Below the pieces are notes generated by a model. The model ran no database searches. It had not been told where the DNA came from and worked only from the letters and a program-made list of their open reading frames with translations. From the NCBI GenBank assembly GCA_031258615.1, contig JAIRMP010000159.1, positions 1-9,637 of the forward strand: DNA of 9,637 bases, in the 5' to 3' direction. This stretch comes from Spirochaetaceae bacterium. GTDB lineage: Bacteria; Spirochaetota; Spirochaetia; Treponematales; Breznakiellaceae. Each line of letters begins with the position of its first letter. Position 1 is the first letter of the stretch. The translations under genes were made by a program, and so were the position numbers. This document shows, piece by piece, positions 5,749 through 9,637 of this stretch.

Positions 5749-6267
5749 ATGGCGAAGATAGAAGTGATTATGGGCGATATTACCACGCAGAAGGTTGACG
5801 CGATTGTGAACGCGGCAAACTCCGCCATGCTGGGCGGCGGCGGCGTGGACGGGGCGATTCACCGCGCCGCCGGTATAGGCTTGTACGAGGAGTGCCTGAA
5901 AGTTCCTGAAGGTCCCGGAGGGCGCTGTCCCAGGGGGCAGTGCGTAGTAACGGGGGCGGGACGGCTGCCCTGCAAAAAGGTGATCCACACGGTGGGACCT
6001 GTGTACAGCGGCAGCGCGAACGACGCGAAAGTTCTGGGCGATTGTTACCGCAACTGCCTGGCGGCGGCGGAGCGGGAGGGTCTGGAAAGTATAGCCTTTC
6101 CCAACATCAGCACGGGCGTCTACGGCTATCCGTTACGCGAGGCAGCCGAAGTTGCGGTAAGCGCCGTCCGCGAAACCTTACCAAAAACGCCTTCGGTAAA
6201 ACTTGTACGGTTTGTATGTTTTAACCGTGAAAACCATCAAATTTATGAAGAGCTGCTGAAACGTTAA
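5749..6267 (+). CDS. Macro-domain protein, ADP-ribose / O-acetyl-ADP-ribose hydrolase type
   Basis: A single macro domain fills the 172 residues, the usual length for bacterial YmdB-type proteins. Visible ADP-ribose binding elements are GDIT (9-12), VDAIVNAANS (16-25) with the catalytic-type Asn24, LGGGGVDGAIH (28-38) with Asp34, a substrate loop near 60-80 (CPRGQCVVTGAGRLPCKKVIHTVGP), and the phosphate-binding loop ISTGVYGYP (120-128). YmdB-like enzymes deacetylate O-acetyl-ADP-ribose, and relatives remove ADP-ribose from proteins or nucleic acids; sequence alone does not separate these. It is cytoplasmic, lies 50 bp after the 72-residue gene and converges on the lipoprotein gene 11 bp away. 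No ADP-ribosyltransferase (DarT, zinc-dependent sirtuin) is visible nearby, so pairing with one is not supported. Confidence 0.92.
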   Translation: MAKIEVIMGDITTQKVDAIVNAANSAMLGGGGVDGAIHRAAGIGLYEECLKVPEGPGGRCPRGQCVVTGAGRLPCKKVIHTVGPVYSGSANDAKVLGDCYRNCLAAAEREGLESIAFPNISTGVYGYPLREAAEVAVSAVRETLPKTPSVKLVRFVCFNRENHQIYEELLKR

Positions 6268-6278
6268 TACTGCGGTAC

Positions 6279-6719
6279 TTACTGTGGTATAGATTCCGAA
6301 GCGGTTTGGGCCTGAACCCTTGAAGGATAGATACGAAGTTCGGTTTCTTTAAGCCAGCCCTTGTAGCTGCCTGACGCGAGAACCCATATTTCCGCCCTGT
6401 CACTCCGCACTACAGGACGGCGCTCCAGTATCTCGACAATCGCGCCTCTGCGCAGGAAGCCTATGGACTTGCCGTCCTCCCCCTGCTTGTCGAGGATATG
6501 GGTATAGTTCGCGTTTACCACGCCGTAACCTATAACGTAACGCGACAGGGGCCGCGTAAGCGGCAGAACGATCTCATCTTCCAACGAATTACGCTTGCAG
6601 GCCGACGCGGACAAGGCAAGGAGGCAGGCCGCCAACAGGAGCGGGTATATGCCGCCTTTGCGCGGCTTTCCTCTGTTAAAGCGCGGTGTATAGCGGGCAG
6701 GGACGAGGTAGAAAAACAT
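6279..6719 (-). CDS. Putative lipoprotein with SH3-like domain
   Basis: A 146-residue exported protein. A basic N-terminus (RGKPRKGG) precedes a hydrophobic stretch YPLLLAACLLALSAS (25-39) ending in ASA-Cys41, a lipobox acceptable under relaxed spirochaetal rules. The mature part has a domain with GKSIGFLRRGAIVEILER, WVLASGSYKGWLKETELRIY (about 83-130), typical of bacterial SH3-like modules that bind peptidoglycan or peptides. The start overlaps the upstream NUDIX stop as TGATG (6717-6721), pointing to translational coupling. The leader before the hydrophobic core is long (about 24 residues), so a later start is possible, though no better codon with a ribosome site is seen. Function unknown; I expect an inner- or outer-membrane lipoprotein facing the periplasm. 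Confidence 0.75.
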   Translation of the reverse strand: MFFYLVPARYTPRFNRGKPRKGGIYPLLLAACLLALSASACKRNSLEDEIVLPLTRPLSRYVIGYGVVNANYTHILDKQGEDGKSIGFLRRGAIVEILERRPVVRSDRAEIWVLASGSYKGWLKETELRIYPSRVQAQTASESIPQ

Positions 6720-7114
6720 CAGCCTACCGCCTGGAGATGCCGCCTGATGCCGTCAAGCAGTTTCAAATCCGACGGGGTAAAGTTCATCGCTTCAATCTCG
6801 CCGCAAGACGCCCAGCGCCAGTCCGTGTGCTCACATAGCTTAAAATCGTACGACAGAAAGTCTATTCTGAAAGCTTTAAGCTGCCGTATCTGCCCCTTAT
6901 TCTCAAATTCGGCCTCGGCAAGCCGCTCCCCCACACTCACCTCCACGCCGAATTCTTCCATAAGCTCGCGGGCAAGCGCCTCCCCGCAGCTTTCGCCGTC
7001 TTCAACCTTCCCGCCGGGAAATTCCCACTTTTCGCTCATTGAGCCGCCCTCCGCACGGCGGGCAACAAAGAGTTTCCCGTCTTCGATCGCTATCCCCGCG
7101 ACAGAAATGTTCAT
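6719..7114 (-). CDS. MutT-type NUDIX hydrolase (8-oxo-dGTP / CTP pyrophosphohydrolase-like)
   Basis: A 131-residue protein with a perfect Nudix box: Gly35, Glu41, Arg49-Glu50, Glu53-Glu54 and Gly56 in the GX5EX7REUXEEXGU pattern, preceded by WEFPGGK. The N-terminal strand SVAGIAIEDGKLFVARR and the C-terminal EHTDWRWAS (about 95-103) are typical of MutT proteins that clean oxidised nucleotides from the pool by hydrolysing (d)NTPs to monophosphates. The start at 7114 (MNISVAG) is chosen by family fit. The frame is open to 7252 and contains GGAGGAGG near 7131-7138, which is too far from this ATG (17 bases), so a GTG or the ATG at 7144 are alternatives. It is followed without a gap by the lipoprotein gene. 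Specific substrate not determinable. Confidence 0.88.
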   Translation of the reverse strand: MNISVAGIAIEDGKLFVARRAEGGSMSEKWEFPGGKVEDGESCGEALARELMEEFGVEVSVGERLAEAEFENKGQIRQLKAFRIDFLSYDFKLCEHTDWRWASCGEIEAMNFTPSDLKLLDGIRRHLQAVG

Positions 7115-7360
7115 ACATGGATAGTAACACACCTCCTCCCTCATGTTAAACAGGGCGCAGGCCAGCCTGCACCAAACATACGCCAATAGCTTAGGCTTGG
7201 AGTTTGCGGAGACAACCGCAGCGCGGTTGTCCAAGCGCATAGCGCGCCGCAAACTCCGGAGCTCAACGCGCAGCGTTGAGCCGTCGTCCTTGATATTCGC
7301 TAAGCGTGAAAGTTATGCGAAAGACCGGCAGAATTTTGTGAAAATATATAAAAAAGGTCA
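7115..7360. other. Intergenic region filled with GC-rich hairpins
   Basis: About 280 bp between the divergent NUDIX and MNT genes holds no protein gene I can support. It contains the hairpin block described separately. After about 7310 the composition changes abruptly to AT-rich, marking the start of the toxin-antitoxin island. Confidence 0.6.
7145..7281. repeat. Cluster of perfect hairpins, REP-like structured element
   Basis: Four perfect stems are packed together. GCAGGC/GCCTGC (7157-7162, 7165-7170). An outer 11-bp stem GGAGTTTGCGG/CCGCAAACTCC (7199-7209, 7247-7257) encloses a 9-bp stem GACAACCGC/GCGGTTGTC (7211-7219, 7223-7231) and a small GCGC-ATA-GCGC (7235-7245). Then a 9-bp stem GCTCAACGC/GCGTTGAGC (7261-7269, 7273-7281). 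The words GTTAAACAG (7145-7153) and GGGCGCAGGC (7153-7162) recur near 9574-9593. No T run follows, so these are not simple terminators. A dispersed palindromic element or a structured RNA are both possible. Confidence 0.75.
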
Positions 7361-7389
7361 TTGACAAATGAATTTAGTTATGATACTAT
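7361..7389 (+). promoter_or_regulatory. Promoter of the MNT-HEPN operon
   Basis: A perfect TTGACA (7361-7366), 17 bp and TACTAT (7384-7389) predict transcription at about 7396-7397, exactly at the MNT start codon. TATACT at 7387-7392 is an alternative -10 with a 20-bp spacer. Confidence 0.65.
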
Positions 7390-7396
7390 ACTGAAT

Positions 7397-7738
7397 ATGG
7401 ATATTAATACAATATTAGACAGGCTGGTTTATTCTCTAAAACCTTCAGATCCGTATAAAATTGTTCTATTTGGCTCTTACGCTAATGGAAACCCCAATGA
7501 AAATAGTGATATAGATATTATGGTAATACTGGACAATAATCATATTTCAAAAACTTATGAAGAACGGCTAAATAAAAAAATATTTGTAAGAAAATTAGTT
7601 CTTGAAATCAACCGAAAAATACCGCTTGATATATTAGTTTACTCAAAGCAAGAATTAAATAAAATAAAAGAACGCGGAAATTATTTTATTGATGAAATTG
7701 AAAGGACGGGGAAAATTATTTATGAAAAAACAGGTTGA
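7397..7738 (+). CDS. MNT-type nucleotidyltransferase antitoxin of an MNT-HEPN pair
   Basis: A 113-residue minimal nucleotidyltransferase. The motif GSYANG (26-31) and the metal-binding pair Asp38/Asp40 in SDIDIMV fit GSx(n)DxD, with a third acidic residue at Asp78 (PLDILVYS). In characterised MNT-HEPN systems, MNT proteins act as antitoxins by adding AMP groups to the HEPN toxin. Start at 7397 (MDINTILDRL) is chosen because the family begins here and the promoter lies directly upstream. There is no Shine-Dalgarno, suggesting a leaderless message. An in-frame TTG at 7361 with AAGG before it would add 12 residues but lies inside the -35 box. The stop overlaps the HEPN start by 17 bp, typical of this operon type. 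AT-rich composition differs sharply from the genes to the left. Confidence 0.88.
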   Translation: MDINTILDRLVYSLKPSDPYKIVLFGSYANGNPNENSDIDIMVILDNNHISKTYEERLNKKIFVRKLVLEINRKIPLDILVYSKQELNKIKERGNYFIDEIERTGKIIYEKTG

Positions 7739-7882
7739 AGATTGGATAGTATTGGCGGATAATGATTTATATGCTGCAGAAATAATAATGAAGGACGAGT
7801 ATCCTTTAACAAATATTGTTGCTTTTCATTGTCAACAGACAATCGAGAAATATCTAAAGGCATATTTAATAGAAAAAGATAC

Positions 7883-7889
7883 TACATTA
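7883..7889. repeat. Left copy of 7-bp target site duplication (TACATTA)
   Basis: TACATTA directly precedes the left end of the insertion sequence and is repeated at 8901-8907 directly after the right end. One copy belongs to the original HEPN coding sequence. Confidence 0.9.
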
Positions 7890-7903
7890 ACGTGAGTTCG
7901 ATG
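7890..7903. repeat. Left terminal inverted repeat of the IS
   Basis: ACGTGAGTTCGATG, perfect complement of 8887-8900. The match stops at base 15. Confidence 0.93.
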
Positions 7904-7908
7904 AAAGG

Positions 7909-8808
7909 TTAAGCGAGGAGAGGCAAGACCCTTTCATCGTGAAAACGGATGGACGGCTTGCGAGGGAGAAAACTATAGGCCGATAACGCCGCCAGCAGAT
8001 TGACCAGAAAATTAACCGGACTGCGGTGCCGGCTGTGTTCCACCTGGCAGATGTTCTTCAGAAAATCGTTCACTGACTCTATTACCGCTCGTTTCCTTAA
8101 CAACAGTTTGTCACTCATGTCCATCAACTTGTTCTTCATGTTCTTCCTCAACCGGGTTATCAACTGGATACCCCGTTTATATAAGCTCTCAAACAGTTCC
8201 CGGCAGATATACCCCCGGTCTCCGAAAAGTTTCCCCTTCAATTCACGGCACAAACAGTCTATGACATCCATGTTTCGGTCGTCCACATTGCCGGAGGTAA
8301 GACAAAAAGAGCATATCTCCCCGCAGTCGTTGATAACCAGATGTAATTTGAATCCGTAAAACCACCCGGTAGAGCTTTTTCCCCGTGCCGCATAGGATTT
8401 GAACACTTTGTGGCTGTATATACGCCGGTTATGGCATACTTTCAAAGGGGTAGAATCGATAAAACTGACCCCCCCAGACTTCCCCCGCCTGAAGCCCCGG
8501 GTATAGATCAGCAGGGGAAGCAACGCATAACCGGTCAGTTCCACGAACCGGTTGTAACTGACCGGGGTGGGAAAACAGGAGAGTAGGTGGAGGCAGACAT
8601 AGCGCTGATAATACCATTTGAAACAGCGGTAGCCGCTGAGGTGGAACAGGAGGATGATGGTCATCACCTCGCTTAAGGATAGGCGGCTTGCCGGAAACCA
8701 GGAGTTTTTTGGGGCTCCTGGCAGGCAATGGGTCTTACAATAGTCTTCAAGAGCCTTGCAAAAGTCATCGACATCACAATAGATCTTGGTTATAGTATCC
8801 TCGTTCAT
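7909..8808 (-). CDS. IS982-family DDE transposase
   Basis: A 299-residue cut-and-paste transposase, full length for the family. The N-terminal DNA-binding part (about 1-100, including SRLSLSEVMTIILLFHLSGYR) is followed by the DDE catalytic core: Asp118 in FIDSTPLKVC, Asp197 in LFGDRGY, and Glu244 in KRAVIESVNDFLK. The family motif GWFYGFKLHL lies at 148-157 and RSPVNFLVNLLAAL near the C-terminus. GGGAGGGG a few bases upstream supports the ATG at 8808. The stop lies 19 bp from the left end of the element. No frameshift or missing catalytic residue is visible. Confidence 0.96.
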   Translation of the reverse strand: MNEDTITKIYCDVDDFCKALEDYCKTHCLPGAPKNSWFPASRLSLSEVMTIILLFHLSGYRCFKWYYQRYVCLHLLSCFPTPVSYNRFVELTGYALLPLLIYTRGFRRGKSGGVSFIDSTPLKVCHNRRIYSHKVFKSYAARGKSSTGWFYGFKLHLVINDCGEICSFCLTSGNVDDRNMDVIDCLCRELKGKLFGDRGYICRELFESLYKRGIQLITRLRKNMKNKLMDMSDKLLLRKRAVIESVNDFLKNICQVEHSRHRSPVNFLVNLLAALSAYSFLPRKPSIRFHDERVLPLLA

Positions 8809-8852
8809 AAACCCCCTCCCGTTTCTCCTATGATGAGATGTGTGTTTTGTCT

Positions 8853-8861
8853 ATTATATCA
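8853..8861 (-). promoter_or_regulatory. Extended -10 promoter of the transposase
   Basis: On the minus strand TGATATAAT gives a consensus TATAAT (8858-8853) with the TGn extension. The -35 region at 17 bp (AAGAAA) is weak, as is often true where an extended -10 is present. Confidence 0.6.
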
Positions 8862-8886
8862 GATTCGGAGAGGGGTTTCTTTATCC

Positions 8887-8900
8887 CATCGAACTCACGT
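8887..8900. repeat. Right terminal inverted repeat of the IS
   Basis: CATCGAACTCACGT, perfect complement of the left end at 7890-7903. Confidence 0.93.
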
Positions 8901-8907
8901 TACATTA
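8901..8907. repeat. Right copy of 7-bp target site duplication (TACATTA)
   Basis: Identical to 7883-7889. HEPN coding resumes in frame directly after it with GCA AAG ACG CAT. Confidence 0.9.
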
Positions 8908-9297
8908 GCAAAGACGCATGATCTTATAAGATTGAACGATATGATAAAAGAAATAAACGATTTGGGAATAGATGAAAATAAGTTGATACCTATAAACGAA
9001 GTATATAAAGAGTCAAGGTATCCTGGAGAATTGGGTTTATTGCCTGATGGTATGCCTACAGATGAACAAGCAAAAGAATTTATAGAATATGCCAAAGAAG
9101 TCAAAACAATAATACTAAAAGAATTGAAAAAAGATAATAAATAACTGAAATGCCGAGCCTTCGCATAACAGGACTTTTTACACTCCGCTGCCCTTATTGG
9201 GCGGTCCCGGCCTTCAGTCGCCTAGGTCGGTCGGCCTGCGGCTTTGCTCCCACTTTTATATTGCTGCGTTTAGCTTCCTTGCCTCACCTACATTGGG

Positions 9298-9336
9298 GCG
9301 GGCGGTCTTTGCTGCGCAAAGCCCTTATATGCCCGC
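9298..9336. repeat. Nested hairpin
   Basis: An outer stem GCGGGC/GCCCGC (9298-9303, 9331-9336) encloses CTTTGC/GCAAAG (9307-9312, 9316-9321) around TGC. No T run follows directly. Confidence 0.6.
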
Positions 9337-9378
9337 ATTTTTCGGCAGTTTCCGTTATAGTCATGGCGCTATTATCGG

Positions 9379-9411
9379 ACCGGGAGTCAACTCCAGGTAA
9401 AGTGTTTTTTT
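9379..9411 (+). terminator. Possible intrinsic terminator
   Basis: A stem of ACC-g-GGAGT (9379-9387) with ACTCC-a-GGT (9390-9398), with one internal mismatch, is followed after six bases by T7 (9405-9411) and a second T run. It could end transcription of the MNT-HEPN operon, about 235 bases after the HEPN stop. The gap between stem and T run makes it imperfect. Confidence 0.35.
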
Positions 9412-9557
9412 GCCTTTTTTCGTAAAATTTCTTAAAATCGAAGTCTTGAAAGAGCGGCCTTGTTCCCCGCCCCCTGCCAATACGCCGCGCAGATTCTTTC
9501 CCCGCTGAAGCCCTGACAAAAACCGGACATTTACGCGCAAAGCGCGGCAAAGTCCCG

Positions 9558-9583
9558 GCCTGCGCCCCGGACCGGGCGCAGGC
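9558..9583. repeat. Perfect 10-bp GC-rich inverted repeat
   Basis: GCCTGCGCCC (9558-9567) pairs with GGGCGCAGGC (9574-9583) around CGGACC. It is followed by CTGTTTAAC (9585-9593), the complement of GTTAAACAG at 7145-7153, which also abuts a GCAGGC hairpin. Confidence 0.75.
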
Positions 9584-9637
9584 TCTGTTTAACCGGGACA
9601 AGGTACTAGGTAGGAGTTCCCCGTTCCCCATATAATA

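Larger units (their letters stand above)
7890..8900 (-). mobile_element. IS982-family insertion sequence, complete, 1011 bp
   Basis: The element has perfect 14-bp terminal inverted repeats (ACGTGAGTTCGATG at 7890-7903, its complement at 8887-8900) and is flanked by 7-bp direct repeats. Length about 1 kb, one DDE transposase and AC ends fit the IS982 family, whose target duplications vary in length. The single transposase gene is intact, so the copy may still be mobile. It lies antisense to the host toxin-antitoxin operon. The perfect ends and duplication suggest a recent insertion. Confidence 0.93.
7722..9144 (+). pseudogene. HEPN-domain toxin gene split by an IS982-family element
   Basis: The 5' part (7722-7889) encodes 56 residues beginning MKKQVEDWIVLADNDLYAAE, with FHCQQTIEKYLKAYL as the HEPN helix core. 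The 3' part (8908-9144) encodes AKTHDLIRLNDMIKE through SRYPGEL to the end. Joining them after removing the element and one 7-bp target copy gives an uninterrupted 134-residue HEPN protein, a normal family length. HEPN partners of MNT proteins are usually RNase-type toxins. As it stands, translation of the 5' part stops two codons into the element (ACG TGA), leaving a 57-residue fragment. The reconstructed protein has no R-x4-6-H motif, so its activity before insertion is uncertain. The ATG at 7722 overlaps the MNT stop, with a purine-rich GGACGGGG upstream. Confidence 0.92.
9145..9637. other. Non-coding tail of the window with hairpins
   Basis: About 490 bases contain open frames on both strands, but their translations are Arg/Ser/Leu-rich without domain character and I do not accept them as genes. 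The region holds a nested hairpin (9298-9336), a terminator-like hairpin (9379-9411) and a perfect 10-bp GC stem (9558-9583). It may be dispersed repeat DNA. Confidence 0.5.

Noticed and set aside
5749..7114. Macro-domain and NUDIX genes as an ADP-ribose processing or DarTG-like defence system.
   Set aside because: They are convergent and in separate operons, the NUDIX protein looks like MutT rather than ADP-ribose pyrophosphatase, and no ADP-ribosyltransferase gene is visible.
9284..9631. Minus-strand open frame of 115 codons and a plus-strand frame at 9150-9425.
   Set aside because: Arg/Ser-rich translations over hairpin-rich DNA, no ribosome site, no recognisable domain.
1..9637. CRISPR arrays, tRNA or rRNA genes.
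   Set aside because: Reading through both strands I saw no regularly spaced repeats, no tRNA-like T-loop and acceptor pairing, and no rRNA signature.

Overview
The window most resembles a host-associated spirochaete of the Treponema lineage, perhaps a termite- or other gut-type treponeme of moderate GC. This is an inference. It rests on the fliO-fliP-fliQ order and protein character, a CheY with a strongly spirochaete-like sequence, two small proteins of a type I associate with treponemes, and a mosaic of intact operons separated by decayed DNA. No 16S rRNA or other decisive marker is present.

Layout. Bases 1-770 (minus strand) hold a decayed, frameshifted fibronectin type III repeat protein, truncated at both ends. 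Bases 770-1260 are mostly non-coding, but carry a 15-base C tract, a candidate promoter, a possible 44-residue ORF and a hairpin. Bases 1259-1645 (minus) are the C-terminal remnant of what looks like a TylF-type methyltransferase. A strong sigma70-type promoter at 1696-1724 then starts a plus-strand operon of fliO, fliP and fliQ, which build the flagellar export gate. It is followed 5 bp later by a UlaG-like metallo-beta-lactamase-fold hydrolase. The usual next genes fliR, flhB and flhA are absent.

Bases 4558-5298 (minus) hold cheY and a 74-residue conserved-looking hypothetical gene, under a good promoter at 5354-5382. Divergently, 5480-6267 (plus) holds a 72-residue hypothetical gene and a macro-domain (ADP-ribose) hydrolase. 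Bases 6279-7114 (minus) hold a two-gene operon: a MutT-type NUDIX hydrolase overlapping an SH3-like lipoprotein gene.

Bases 7145-7281 form a block of GC-rich hairpins. After it the composition becomes AT-rich, and an MNT-HEPN toxin-antitoxin pair begins (7397-9144). Its HEPN gene is split by an intact IS982-family insertion sequence (7890-8900) with 14-bp perfect terminal inverted repeats and a 7-bp target duplication. Removing the element and one duplication restores a 134-residue HEPN reading frame exactly. The last ~490 bases hold no gene I can support, only hairpins, one of them terminator-like and two related to the block at 7145-7281.

No clearly new multi-gene system is visible. The best leads are the IS-inactivated MNT-HEPN pair with its apparently leaderless antitoxin transcript, the C15 tract upstream of a candidate promoter, the fliOPQ cluster cut off from fliR/flhB and joined to a hydrolase, and the hairpin repeats shared between the two flanks of the toxin-antitoxin island.
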